DNA of 64,000 bases from Siderastrea siderea (GCA_964030785.1 OZ034970.1:16868911-16932910); one strand, 5' to 3'; counted from the stretch's first letter, positions 49,001-60,500 are shown. The notes: generated by a model from the sequence alone, not told the origin. Program-made: numbers and translations.

Positions 49001-52000
49001 ATCAAGCGCGTGCTCTGAGTAAGAAATACAGACAGATACAGTGGTGGTGGGTATTTTTGTATCTATAAATGTGCTTAACTCTCTTAAATGCATGGTGGCC
49101 CCATTCTTTTTTTCAATAAATGACACCCTTTACTGGTTCTCTGCATTTTGTCCAAAAACAAAAAATTCTGAACTTGACAAGTTTTAATTCTATTGCTACA
49201 TGTATTTCTACTCAAGTACGTTCAAATTTTTCTACAAATGCAGGTACATGTGACTTTCAATTATCCTTCGGTGAGGCTAATTTTACCTGAAGAATAGATA
49301 TTACACTTGCAAAAATGTACTAAATAGGCCTATTTGCAATGAAATGAATAAATAAGCATTGTCTAGAGTCCTCCACGAAACTTATATTAATCCTTGAAGC
49401 AAGAAAACTGATTTCGCCTTATATAACCAAAACTTCTAAAAACACAGCATTTCCAACATTTCCATTTGCTTTGTTTCCGAAACGAGCACAGTGACCCCCC
49501 AATTTTTTTGCTTTTCTGACATGAGTTGGTCATTTTCTAAGGACAGCAAAAGTTTGGAAAAAATCTGAATGTGGGAACATTTGGGCGCGAACGTCCTTAA
49601 TACCTACCCACTACTCAGAGAAAACTAAAGCTCTAGCTTGCCCTTTGGGCTAGGAGCCCTTGCGCTCTGTTTTTACTGAGCACTTTCTTGAATTGCCAGC
49701 TCCATTATTATTATTATTATTATAGCAGAATTCGCGTCTGTATGCTAAAAGTTAAACTAGCTACACAGGGCATATAGCGTAACCTGTGAGCCTTGGAGTA
49801 AAAAAAAATATATATATATAATAATAATGTTTGTAACTAAGAGGTACTTATGAAATAAAGAAAGAATCTAAAATCTAAAATCTCAACCATCCGTAAACTA
49901 CATAAGATGACAGAGTTCTCTAGATTTGTCAATCCCTTGATGATGTTGTGCTGTTGCACCTCGTAACCTGGGAACTACTGTTTCAATTCCCAGCGCAGGG
50001 GGCCATAGTTGGGGGTCTTCTCCTCGCTCTTCTTCTCTCTGTTGTTGACCCATCGACAGCTCATCTCTAGTGTGGTGACTTGCTTGCTCTTGTGATTGAC
50101 GATGCAGGCGTCCACTCTGTTGGATCTCATCTCTTGATGTTCTGCAAACATTGGCACATCCCAGTATGCCTGGACATCATCCGACTCGTATACGGGCTTG
50201 GGCTTGACTGGCGAGTACCAAGGTGGTATCTCATCTATGAGTCCCAGGTCATGCAGCATCTCGTAAAACAGTACCTTCAACGCTGAGTCACGTCGGGAGA
50301 GGTACTTGTTTTGTGCCAGCGCACTGCACCCGGACAAGATGTGCGCAACACTCTCTAGAGCCTTGCCGCACAACCTGCACATCGCCTCGCCCTCCGGACC
50401 CGTATGGGTCTTCTGGCTCGCATATGCCCAGGTAGGTAAGAGTTGCTCGTATAATTCAAAAATGCCGGCGATTGTGTATGTTGGGCAGGTCTTCCACTCT
50501 GTCAGCCACCAGAAGCATCCGTCAGCACTCAACTTCTCATCCTGTAACCTGGATGTAACTAGACTTCCTTGCCATCGCTGGTTTCTAACTTCTTCCTCTA
50601 CCTTCTCGTCTTGACACTTCCACACTTCCGCCTTGACCAAACACGGGTGTTCGAGATCAAGCTCGAGACCAAGCTCCTCCGCGAACCTAAACGCCTCTTT
50701 AACCATGGACCTCCGTCCCATCTCCTCCGCTCGCTCTTCAAACTCCCGCACCATTTTCATGGCCGGGTCTTCATTACAGTAGAGTCTAACTGCACCCTTG
50801 ACCGAACATAGGCCTCTGCCCCCCTTGTTTCTAGGTAGATATAACAGGGCATTCGAACCACAGGGGTGCCTTCCTTAATTCTCCACAATAATCTTTCAAG
50901 CTTCCCTGTCGATCTGCTGCAGATCCGTTATCGGCCACTGTTGCGTCCACATAAGGTAACCCAGCACCGGCAAAGCAAACTGGTTTGACGCAATCACACG
51001 ATTGTGGCCCGACAGAGGACTTGTCCTAATAATAGACATCCATTGGAGGTACCCCTTGGCTGCACACTCTAAGACCAGTTTATCCTCCTGCATCACACTT
51101 TCGAGCACTATTATTATTATTAGTATTATTGTTATTATTATTTAATTAGTTATTAGCGATGTTATTTTGCAGATATCCTGCCCACCTGGCAAGTCAGGTC
51201 AAACAGAATTACTGGTGAAAGATACACAGCAATCAACAAATTGAAAGATTACCTTTCCTGTTTGAGAGCATACTCCAGCATCTTAATTCTTCTAATTAAA
51301 TCATGTTTGAGATTCTCCTGTCCTTTTCTTTCTCCTTGTAAAAATGCTATACGTGCCTGTAAATTCAAACAGCACAAGGTTAACATTAAATTCTTAACCT
51401 CGAAGTCTGAATTCCTAGCTTTCTTATTGGTTCACCCCACATGGGTCATCAGCAAATAATCCCACTTTTTATTGTATATTGAAACTGGATGCCATACCAA
51501 GTGCTGCACATTCAAATGTTTTCCCCATGGAAGCAAATGTTTCATGGTATCAGATATGGGGTGATTATAACCAATTATACTCCATATCCAACATGTGGAT
51601 GCAGGGCCCGAAATTGCGCCTAATACAGGCGCCAATGCTCCTAAATTTTCCGCGTTGGCGACCAAATCCTGAAAATTAGTCGCCAAATTGGCAACTACAA
51701 TTCTTCCTCACACCCTGCCTGAAGACCTTGTGAATTTCTGAAGAGGTGTAAATCTAAATCCATGGCAGTGATGGGCATTCAAGCATGCTAGTTTCAGAAA
51801 ATTGGCGCTTGCTCCACAAAGGAAATCTGTCGCTAGACACCATCTTGGATTTCAAGTAGTTACATTGTATATGGCGCCTTCTAGTGTCCCTTCTCCATAT
51901 ATGGAAAAGCAAAAGCACAATGAGTTACAATGGCGGTAATTAAGAAATATGAGGGAAAAGTGCCCGTGCATTTTGTGGGAGGGCAATTTTGGAAAACTAT

Positions 52001-54653
52001 CACAAGAGAAGTCGATTTTTAGGAGCATTTTTTTCTCGATTTGAAAGGAAAGGTCTTTACGATTCTTCGATTTATACTTGATGAAAATGAAACAGAATTT
52101 TGAACCATACATTCACTTTACTTTGAGGCGGATGCTTTGAGAGGATATACACTATACGAGGGGGCAAGAGTACTGCAGCGTTTTTGCAGCTGTTTGTGAA
52201 CCGTTTGAATGAATTAAAGCTGGCTATTTTGGTAGAATCTTTCTTGATAAAATTCATTTTGTTTGTGTATTTTGGATGTTTGTAATGCACCGCATCATTT
52301 AGGATAAAAACTCATGATTCTGGAGGGTCTAACTCTTCAAAATCACACAATAAAACCACTTTTTTTTTTAACTGGCAACTGACTTTTTGGTATTGGCAAC
52401 TACTTTGAAATATTTAGGAGCCAAGTGGCTCCTTGAAAAAAAAGTTAATTTCGTGCCCTGGGATGTAGGGTACTACAATAACTTTACATGCTGCACCCCC
52501 CCCCCTCCCAAAAAAAAGTCCAGCTTTTGTTGAGTTGTACTCACTGGGGGCAATTTTTTTGTTAGGTGCCTACACATTGTTTATTTATAGGTATTTGCTT
52601 GGTAGGTGACTTGCCTACAGCTAAGTGAGCACAAAGGAAGTTGTCTGATATCAAAAAACTGCACTCATGGCACAACTGGACAGGGCATGTGGTAAGTTCT
52701 GCTTACATGGCAGTGGTACACTATGGATCTGCACATATTATGCTACATTTCTACTGTACCTGTCACTAAACTTGTACAGTTTGGTCTAATATTTACATTA
52801 CAATACAGCAAAGTGTTTACACAGTGCCAGTCTTATTTGAGACCAGTAAAAAGGCAGAACAACATCTACTTCCTCTAGGTCTAAACTTGTGCATGGATAC
52901 GTGTATATATGCTGTCATAAATTAGCCCCAACAATGGGGTTGTGCTACTCAAGGAATTTGTCCACTGACAGACTCAAAGGAATCGGAAATCGAGGATGAC
53001 TATTCACGATTAATTGATCACCGACTTTATTATCATGACTAATCATTCTTTATATTTGCAGGTGGCTCAATATTTGGTTTACAGTCAAGATACAAATTTT
53101 TAACATCTTAAATTGTGTTTTTGTTTTGTGTAATTACAAAAAGTGCTGTTGGATATATTAATACACAAGCTTAAATATTTCTAAAAACTAGAAATAAATT
53201 CTACTACTTTACTACAATGTGTCAAAAGAGTAAGTGATTCAGTGGAGGGTGATACAGATGAAAGCAACAGGTATTCAAGTTATCTGTTGATCAATGATTC
53301 CAGAATGTCTGATCATAAACTAAACCACTGGTCACATTAAATTATTCATTTATACATTTAAAATAACTCTTCTACACAATTAAAGCTAGCTCAGGCATTG
53401 TAATAACTCTACTGATCAACACTCCCTTGCACTGCATAATGTTTAGTACATTTATTTGTAACCAAGACTTAAACTGCAAGAAGCAAGCTCACAAAGTGTT
53501 AAAATATTTCTCAGACACAACACGCAGACAATTTATATTCACAACATTATAATTTGGTTGTTTCAAGACTAAATTTTCTAACAATGCACATTAAAAAAAT
53601 CAGTAGACAGAGAACAAGTAAACCTTTCATCAAGCTGTCACAACAGATTGAAATAATGTAATCGAATTTTGTTTTAGAGAAATAAGATTATCGTAAACTC
53701 GTACCCAACAGCTTATGCTAAAATTGCATGTGAAATTAAAATGTCCAAATCAACTTGCAATCAAACCATTCCAAAACATGTGTGAATATCCAGAGAATAA
53801 ATAAGACTATAATATTTGTAGCTTGCTGTAGATTAACGCACAAAATCGCTTTCAAAGAGACTCAACTACAGCTCGTTCAAACAAGAAAACAGCTTTTTAT
53901 CAGTGTTTTCAGTCAGGAAAATTGAATTAGCGAAAGAACACGCCATTCAAGGTCGAAGCTAAGATCAGAATTTCAAACTAAAAACACAGTTTTATGCTCT
54001 CAGTTCTTTGTTGAAAACATTTCATCAAAACAAAGAAATTCAATAAGGACATCCTCACACGTCGTTTAGCTTGAAAAACGGTTAAGTACCAATATCTTAG
54101 ATTTCGGCGTCGAGATCGATCATAGTTGAACAAGCCTGACATGGCCCGCGGAGGAGAATACAAACGAAAGCTAATTTCTCAACCTGCAACGCTAAAATAC
54201 AAAGCGTTTCGTCCGTGAGTGAAAACCCTCTAAATCGAATTCTGCGGCAACTAGGAAAGATACCACTTCGGAAGTAGCCCTACAATTGCATCAAAACATT
54301 GCATAGATAAGATGAACTTCGCAAGCTACGTAAGGTCATTTACGAGGATAAAACGAAACTTTCAAAATATTTATGACTGTAAATGCCAAGAAGCTACAGT
54401 GAACAGGAAATTCAGAAATAACTATATGGTTAAAGGACATCTATTAAATACACAGACTTTCAGATAGGTTGTGAGTAAGACATCTTACCTGCAATTCGGC
54501 TTTTTCGACATCCCAATGAGCGCGGTCCATTTCGAATCTGGCCCATTCATGTTGAATAAAGTGTAAAATGCCTGGAATCGTGTACTTCGTCCCTGAACTA
54601 TTCTCTTGATTTTGTGAAGAGACAGGAACTTTTCCACCATTGTCGCTTTCCAT
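30260..54653 (-). CDS. STRN: Striatin, complete in 18 coding exons
   Basis: Scaffold and PP2A-regulatory (B''') subunit of STRIPAK kinase-phosphatase complexes, cytoplasmic. Exons, 5' to 3': 54653-54489, 51356-51253, 48854-48699, 45734-45477, 44597-44377, 44170-43976, 43651-43629, 43296-43212, 42711-42416, 41651-41596, 41186-41070, 40598-40551, 40209-40088, 39230-39063, 37131-36988, 36665-36558, 31310-31224, 30429-30260. Phases agree at every junction; 840 residues against ~780 in human. Residues 24-40 (YTIPGILHF, EWARF) are the caveolin-binding region, about 41-95 a coiled coil, and RQGRQLLRQYLQEVGYTD (~130-150) the calmodulin-binding segment. An acidic linker follows, then LGLGELASLTV and WD repeats from about 515, including DHSLKLWNL, ADGTCRLW, HEDRHIRFFD and HDCSIRLWNL, ending ASAGADGLAKVFV. 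I chose the ATG at 54653 because the frame further upstream has no ATG. Intron 14 starts with GC rather than GT. Confidence 0.95.
30460..30925 (+). repeat. Best-preserved ~106-bp tandem array, last striatin intron
   Basis: GAGTCTGTGGATGAAATCC occurs at 30649, 30755 and 30861, a period of exactly 106 bases; a more diverged unit precedes. Each unit contains CAGTACTTTCCTGTGGTACTG-like sequence (18-21 bases) that can fold as a 6-bp hairpin. Sister arrays are at 4.3, 6.9, 25.0 and 45.1 kb. Confidence 0.8.
30957..31166. repeat. ~210-bp (ATT)n microsatellite
   Basis: Nearly pure ATT/TTG/ATC trinucleotides, ending about 57 bases from the donor side of striatin exon 17. Open frames through it (poly-Ile, poly-Leu, poly-Tyr) are artefacts. 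Confidence 0.95.
31670..31965 (-). pseudogene. Degenerate GPCR fragment, paralogue of the neighbouring GPCR
   Basis: In broken frames this encodes SDRYGVIKFKLRYHT, CLGIALIWILGT and, after a shift, MEYPEILSKLKTGKW, which correspond to the region from the DRY motif of TM3 through TM5 of the GPCR at 32531-33522. Frameshifts, changed residues and missing ends show it is a dead partial copy. It lies about 570 bp past the end of the longer copy on the same strand, so it probably arose by local duplication. Confidence 0.75.
32531..33522 (-). CDS. Class A (rhodopsin-like) GPCR, one frameshift
   Basis: A seven-helix plasma-membrane receptor, single-exon, ligand unknown. Start ATG at 33522 (MSDNDEEKTDL...); TM1 includes IIAIVGNTLVCFVVY. 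The frame then shifts near 33385-33394: TM2 (NFFIVNLSVIDLCNALI) is in another frame, as if one base is missing in the TM1-TM2 loop. From there 32531 is reached without a break. Seen: the ADRY motif at the end of TM3, TM4 WILGTVLQIALGF, TM6 with CFVP in place of CWxP, TM7 with NPIVY, and a short basic tail. With one base restored the length would be about 330 codons, normal for the family. The gene lies wholly inside striatin intron 16, same strand. It is either a recent pseudogene or a sequencing error; the close paralogue beside it is clearly dead. Confidence 0.85.
33523..36557. other. Rest of striatin intron 16
   Basis: No further exon supported. About 34890-35110 is a repeat with a C run and CAGCAGGGTAACCCGTAGCATTTTG-type sequence, related in layout to the degenerate repeat near 28450. 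The remainder shows nothing I can assign; promoter elements of the nested GPCR may be here. Confidence 0.45.
37432..38925. mobile_element. hAT-like element nested in the MITE, 5-bp target duplication
   Basis: Begins CAGGGCTCGAGACTAAC and ends GTTAGTCTCGAGCCCTG, perfect 17-bp inverted ends. CTTTC flanks it at 37427-37431 and 38926-38930. CAGGG ends are typical of hAT elements. Subterminal zones repeat CTAGCCA/TTGGCTAGTGAAAATTT. The interior is the degenerate tandem array listed separately; no transposase frame. Confidence 0.8.
37660..38590 (+). repeat. Degenerate minisatellite inside the hAT-like element
   Basis: Roughly 40-60-bp units built on CTTCTCAACGTTTCTCCGTACG, then TTAGT, CGTTCGTAC and AATTTTAGT, repeat about 15 times with much divergence across the whole interior. 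Clear copies lie near 37680, 38010, 38340, 38445 and 38485-38575. Confidence 0.65.
39331..39380. mobile_element. 50-bp MITE, TAGCCTGCG ends
   Basis: TAGCCTGCG...CGCAGGCTA, the same termini as the element at 2086-2192, about 100 bases upstream of striatin exon 14 within the preceding intron. Confidence 0.5.
39785..40018 (-). mobile_element. tRNA-derived SINE, complete head and body
   Basis: On the minus strand the element opens GGCAGGGTGGCCGAGTGG (A box TGGCCGAGTGG, plus strand 39995-40005) and has a B box GTTCAAGTCC (plus strand 39951-39960), the pattern of a class II (Leu/Ser-type) tRNA. The body follows, with GCCAACTGG and CCCCGCCAGTTGGGGTTCTTA, then an AT-rich tail. The body motif recurs at 19190-19300. 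Pol III promoter boxes look intact. It lies in a striatin intron, same strand. Confidence 0.75.
45010..45400 (+). repeat. Tandem array of the ~106-bp repeat in striatin intron 4
   Basis: Four units with GAG(T/A)C(T/C)GTG landmarks at 45129, 45230 and 45330 (periods about 100), each followed by GAAATC(C/T)(T/A)AAAGTGTGA and a TGAGCAGTTC-type core. Confidence 0.7.
46019..47293. mobile_element. Candidate TTAA element, 1.27 kb
   Basis: Left end TTAAGGTATCAGCCAGGGA; right end, mirrored, TTCAAGGTGTCAGCCACCC. The right TTAA reads TTGA, so one copy of the target site is mutated. The AAGGTRTCAGCC ends resemble those of the elements at 13266 and 13892. No transposase frame is visible. Confidence 0.45.
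48278..48390. repeat. 113-bp near-palindrome (hairpin)
   Basis: AACAATTATCCTGC, CGGAATATCACCTGA, AGCC and GGCC on the left are mirrored by GGCC, GGCT, TCAGGGGATATTCCG and GCAGGATAATTGTT on the right, around CTACG... centre sequence GGCCTACGGCC. Probably a very short foldback MITE; in the striatin pre-mRNA it would form a strong stem. Confidence 0.75.
48921..49600. mobile_element. TTAA MITE with GGACG ends, copy 2
   Basis: Begins TTAAGGACGCTCACGG and ends GGGCGCGAACGTCCTTAA. It aligns end to end with the copy at 14718-15371 but lacks that copy's internal duplication. It is in striatin intron 2. Confidence 0.75.
49978..51108 (-). mobile_element. 5'-truncated LINE with restriction-like endonuclease C-terminus
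   Basis: A single minus frame is readable from 51108 to the TAG/TGA at about 49978. It holds the C-terminal thumb side of a reverse transcriptase (SGHNRVIASNQFALPVLGY, MWTQQWPITDLQQIDRE), a zinc finger CRLCG...HILSGC, and a downstream RVDACIV...TTLEMSC segment with the D-x-E spacing of restriction-like endonucleases found in R2/R4/NeSL-type elements. Two in-frame stops (within 50840-50898) break it, so it is dead. The 3' side continues into A/T-rich repeats (49680-49900); an ATT microsatellite touches the 5' side at 51108-51140. It is inserted in striatin intron 2, same strand, 145 bases from exon 2. Confidence 0.8.
51357..54488. other. Striatin intron 1
   Basis: A 3.1-kb first intron; contains the hAT-like element at 51602-52460 and otherwise AT-rich sequence with no exon seen. 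A first intron of this size may carry enhancers, but I see no specific site. Confidence 0.5.
51602..52460. mobile_element. hAT-like element, 5-bp target duplication GGATG
   Basis: Begins CAGGGCCCGAAATT and ends AATTTCGTGCCCTG, with GGATG at 51597-51601 and 52461-52465. Ends and target-site length match the element at 37432-38925. The subterminal zones carry GCGCC/TTGGCGAC and mirrored GGCTCC/TTGGCAACT words. No transposase frame. Confidence 0.75.
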
Positions 54654-55271
54654 GTCAACCTTAAACGGACAACTCTCTACTCCATGCAAGCCGCCATTAC
54701 AATTTAGCACGCGACGATCGATCGCTGCAAGTGAAACACCGAACGCGCCAAGAAACCGTCATTTGATCTTGCAGGATCTTGCAACGGAAGCGATGGGGGT
54801 TCTTTAGTAATGGACGCCGTTGAATATCGCTTCTGTTTTGTAATGGAGCGAAAGTAAAGCCTTATACTGTCCCAAAAAAACCCGCTATCTTGATGATAAT
54901 CCCCTCTCAAAAATGGAAGACATTGAGTTGCTTTTAATCGAGATCACATGACATCTTCTCTCCACTATCGCCCTATCAAATTCCTGCACACCGAATTCCG
55001 AACATTACCGAGAGATACCGAAGATAGGCCGAAGGTTAAGACCGCGCCCGCGCGCCCTCTACTTTTCTTTAGCAAGTTAAAAAATCGACTTATAAAAGGT
55101 ATAAAGAATTTTATGCCTTTTCTAATGCTTTTCCCAGTATGAAAATTAGCAGAGGGATGCATATGTAAATTAATTTTACAAGTGCAGCTTTTCAAATTTT
55201 GTAAATTGGTGTGAACTTTATTTTGCGGTTTACTGGCAGAATAGATTACTTCATGTTGGTTGTCACAAGGC
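54654..55271. promoter_or_regulatory. Divergent promoter region, striatin / CCCH gene
   Basis: The two start codons are 618 bp apart and point away from each other. Around 55010-55060 there is a CG-rich stretch (CCGCGCCCGCGCGCCC), the only one nearby, which would fit a TATA-less housekeeping promoter. No individual factor sites are claimed. Confidence 0.45.
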
Positions 55272-57505
55272 ATGCTATTACCAGGTCCCTCCGAGTTACT
55301 TAGCCCTCAGGCAGTCAGCAGGTATGGCCTGGTAAGTTTCATTATAAACAGAAAATTCATTGAATATAAGTATAACTGAGAGTGTTACGGTTCCTTTTCG
55401 TGGTAAGTAACCGCTTTATTAGCATTCGTGGTATGGAGCACTGCATTAAGAAGACTTGTAAAGTGGAACTATTACTTCCAGAAGTGTTGTATACGTATTA
55501 TCCCGTGTATTATGCAGTTGGCTGATGTGGGGTCTTTTATACTAATTAATAGTTAAACAAATTTGGTAGCTACAACACTGCAATCGCTGCTGCAATTACA
55601 AATATTTCAGGACATACAGATCATTGCTTGGCATATAATTAACTGTTTAATAGAAAACCCTAAATTAGACACAGCCCTAAGAAAGACGTAATTAACTTGA
55701 TATAATTGATTTATGACTTTTTTGCTTGAAAGCATGAAATTTACCAGATCAGGGATTCCTATTCCTCTGGACTACTCTGGAAGGGAGATGTGTTTGCTGT
55801 TTATGAAATATGGCAGATGTCGCTTCAAGAACAAATGTAAAAAGTCTCACTGGACCCCTCCTTTACCAGGTGTGTGGATAACCCATCACGCCCTTCGATC
55901 ATTTTTGCTTGTAGGGAGAGGAGAGGGTGCTGTAGTGATGGGTGAATGTAATAACTTACACCACTTATGCATAGACATCATTGTGCACTATTTAGTATGC
56001 ATGTTTGCATAACCATTTTTTGGTATAAGTAAAATAACCCAGGGAGAGAGACAATAAGAGGAAATTTATTTTCTAGCTCCCCTATGATTGACCCAGTGGG
56101 TTGTCTAATCCAAAAACACTTTAGACACAACCATTTGTAGGTACATCCAACACCCATTTTGTAAGGAAGGCAATCAAAAATGGTTAATAATAAGCATGCT
56201 GAGGGGGTTCCACAATCAGAAAAATCCTTATTTATGTATGTAATGTTTCTTTCAGATGAAAAATACCCCAGTCCTCCACCCTTGCCACCGTCTCCCTCCC
56301 CCTCATTTTCTGTCAGTGGCACGTCAACTGCAAGACAGCTTTTCATTAGAGACATCTGCTTGGAAGATGAACAAAGTCAGAATTTGCCTGCTTTTGAAGA
56401 AAATTCTACTCAGTACAAACCTGCTACTTATTTACAAGTAGGCATCCATGATCGGACACCAAGGGATTGTGGATGGACAAATTCACAAATCGATGCCCAT
56501 GGTATTCATCAGACATTAAACCAAGAGAGACAGGAGTTTAGTCATCTAACCAGACACAGAGAAGTGACACAGTATTTAATGCATCACCCTCAAACAGGAG
56601 GCATTCAATATGGAAATGGTCCAGCATTAACTGCAAACAATGTAACAAGGTTGCCAGCAAGTACAAGTGTTGTCAATATGAAGGCAGATGCTGCTGTAAA
56701 CACAGAGAATGAAATTCGAGGTTTAGGGAGCATGGATGCTAAATCTACTGACATCAATTCAAATGTGACAGTACAAACGACAGACACAGCAATGGATAGA
56801 ATATTGCAGGTTATCTGCAAGAGGAAGTGCAGATTTGATTTTGTGTATCATCCAGATAGACAAGCTAAAGGTTGGTATGTTAAGGTTAAATAATAATCCT
56901 TTGTATGAGCTAGGTGACCCATCAGGTTTCCAAAAGTGACTAGAAGTATTTCTACTTCCCAGTTGACGTGATGCTCATTAGCCAACTGTAAGGATACCAC
57001 GGTACCCCCTGTGGGGGGGAGGGGGGGGAGCCCGGGAGAATAGAGGGCGGGAGGGGTACGGGAGGCGGGAGAGGAAAGGGCAGGAGGTGGGAGTTCCAAA
57101 ATGGTGGGAGGTGGGAGTTCCAAAAGGGCGGGAAGCGGGAGAAATAGGGAGAAATTACGCAACATTGCATAATATTTCGCAATCGAAAAAGGGCAAAAGG
57201 GAGGAAGCCAAGAAAAAAGGTGCGGGAGCCGGGATTGCAAGGTACGGGAGGCAGGAGGTTTGGACCCCCCTGTCCCCCCCCCTCCACTTTACTGGTACCC
57301 ATTTTGGTACCCATCTGGTGTATGAGGTATTGTGTCTTGCTGTGATGGACATGCTCTCAGGACAGAGGCCAGGCTACAAATCAAGTCCAGCATGCATGCC
57401 AGTCCATCAGGCGAAGTCCCATCCAATATGCCACAGTCTCATCATGCATGATCAATGGACACATAATTTGAGGACTGCGACCTCTCCTTACAAGTCATAT
57501 TAATA

Positions 57506-57544
<39 letters not shown>

Positions 57545-60500
57545 GTTTAATGGTAATTCCGCAAAGTGGCTCTTACATCACCATGTCTCAACCTCTTGAC
57601 CACTATCCCTCACAAGAACAAGTCATTGGTTGTGGTGTGAATAAATTTCTTCTTCCACATATTTCTTGTCAGCACTATTGTTTAGGTTTGATTCATTCGC
57701 AGTGTAAAATACTTTATTTTGCAGAAGCTGGCTGGAAATGCAAGAGCAGTATTGATCAAAGTTATAAACAGTATGGAGCCTATTATGATCATGTTACAAA
57801 GAAACTTGGATTTCACCATCAGCCACGGAACAAGGTAAAATAAAAAGGGAATAATGTATAAGTCATACTTGTTTCAAATTGGTGACTATACCACTCAACA
57901 ATAAATTGTTACATTCTTGTCCATTACACCTTGAGAGTCACGTGATACAACTCTTGTGTAATCAAGTGACATGACATGGGACTGTCGGACTCATCTTGTT
58001 TCGAGACAGCTCAAAAGACTCCAGAAAGACTCCAGAACAGCAAGAACTGAGTGACTCTGGTGTCAATGGACACCCAACACATTTCTGATCGACTCCAAAG
58101 ATTGTCTCAACTCTTGCATATGAAGATCAGAGATGCAAATCATCTCTCAACTCATCGCAAGAGATGAGAGACCTTGGTCTTTTGTAATGTGAGACGTGAC
58201 TCTCACATCACTATATACACAAAAAGAACCCAGAGTTTTGGAATTTAAAAGTGATAATAACAAAGGACCAGTAGAGCCATTTCTTTAAAGTTGCCAGAGC
58301 GTTCCCAAGTCAAAGTAGACCCCAAACAAAACTTGTTGCTGCTGGAACTATCGTTCAACGTCAAGACACTCACTCAACTTACAAGATGTGTAAAAGAAGT
58401 AAAAATTTAAACTTGTGGAACAACAACCTTTGGCCACTTCTCAATGCACTATTACATACTTTAGAAATCAACTTTATTTAACTTCTCAACAATATCTTTG
58501 GGGATGATATCATGGGTCGCCAAAACTGGTAATTTTTGTACATTGAAACAGACTCTGATTTGTGCCCTCATAAGGTGGAGAAAAAGAACTTAAAACTTCT
58601 ACGGAAAGCACACTGGAACACATGCCAAGAACTCAGTGCAAGGCTGGCCCAACTGCCCCCTGGGTATTCCTTGAAAGTGGATTTCACACGAGTGAACTTC
58701 AACAGGCTGCGGCCATATTTTTACCTCCTGGTACATCAGGTAGTATGGCATTTTCAAGTTCAAAAAATACATGATAATCTACTTCCTACATTTTGGCAAA
58801 CAAACACTGTTTGTTTTATACTGGGCATCAAATTCAATGGACTTGATTATTCTTGAGAATGAGCAATCATGTTTTCAGCTTACCATACCTTTGTCTGTAA
58901 ATTTCTTGATAACAGTGCGTAAGAGCTAGCACAAAGTCAAATGACAGCATTAAAGGTAATAAAAGTTTTAAAAAATCTTTGAGAGCACACAAGAAACAAA
59001 AAGTGCATAAGAGTTGGCTAGACTGCAGACAGTCGATCCTCCTTCTGCTCAGAGATAGTCGGTCCTCTGTCCACAAACTTGACGTGTGTAGTAAATTGCG
59101 TGTTTTTGTAAATTTATCATGTGCTCTTTTTACTCAACTATTCCTGGGCAAAAGAAGGGACTTCTCATAGTCTAGAATTGTTTGGTGGTCAAGTACACTG
59201 TAAGAGAAACAGTTGGGGTGAGTTTCTTCTCCTGCAGTTCATATGTATTCAATTCATTCTCTCATCAGAGTTTAACTCTGAGAGCTCAGGAGCCAAGTCA
59301 ATGATAGCGCATAATAGTTAGTGTTCAACAAGACCAAGAGACAACAAGACTTCTAACTATTTAAAGAGCACACCAGAATCAATAAATTGAGGTAAAGGGA
59401 ATGAGAGGTGGGGGTCGAACAAGGGATAGAGAGAGTTGAGAAGTGATCATACTGTTTGAGAGTGCATCAATTTAGAGCACAAACATACATTTATTTATCT
59501 GGGATGAGCTGAGAACTTTTGTAGATGATAAATACCATTGTCCCAGTCAAAATCATTAACAGTGGATGAGAGTTCTAACGATGTAGTTAGCAGTCAGATG
59601 AACAAACTCTTTGTTTGACAAGAGCCTAAATGTGGCTTAATCCCCTGCTTTTTTCAGTGTTTCTTCTATGCAGACCCATCGGACAAGCCATGGAAACCAA
59701 CCCCATTTTCTTGTTTAGTGGCCGAGACTCTGATAGCATTCTTTACAACTGGGAAGATATCGCCCTCAGAGGCAGAACAGAGAATGCAGGACTGGGGCGG
59801 CAGGCCTGTCAGGGTCAGTACACTGTTAGCTAGCAGTCTTAATATTAATTGTCTTCAAAGCTGGTAGAGCAAGCAATGCGGGAATAACATTGTGGCAGCA
59901 ATGAGCGGCAAAGCTGTGAAGCATTTGCACCCTCGTTACTGGTCATGGTTTCACTTATCATTCAACATTCTTCAACCTCGTTAAACATAACTGTTGAGCA
60001 GCAAATCAGATACATGTACCCTGGTCCAAAGTTATTCTTATTCTCTTTTTGAACAAAGTTGAGCTGAAAGAAAAACCTCTAGGACCAGGGTACATAAACA
60101 AATGTGAACGATGTTTAACCATGTTTCATAATCTATTTTGTCAACTGATTTGTTTTGATCCCATCAGCACCACTTAAAATAAGTACAGAACAACTCTCTT
60201 CTTTCTTTTCTTCCGTCCTCCCTTTCTTGTTTTTGGTCTACTTGTAATGTGGTCCTTTAAATAATTTATGTTGTATTCTATAAATGGTTCCAGAATGGAA
60301 ATAGCCAGAATAGTCCAAAAAGAATGCACCCTTTGGTTGCCTGTCAGTCACACATGTTTGACAGCTGTCCTCAGACCAGTCCCCTTTGTTTGTCAGGTAC
60401 GACAGTGTATTTCACACATGTGGAACGTCATGGTGAAGTCTTCATTGTCTACCTCTGGAGTGGCACAGGAAGTGCTAAAATGTGAACAGCAAGTGTTTGC

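Noticed and set aside
54654..54710. Extending striatin upstream to 54710
   Set aside because: The frame is open, but the first codon there is GTG; the first ATG in frame is at 54653.
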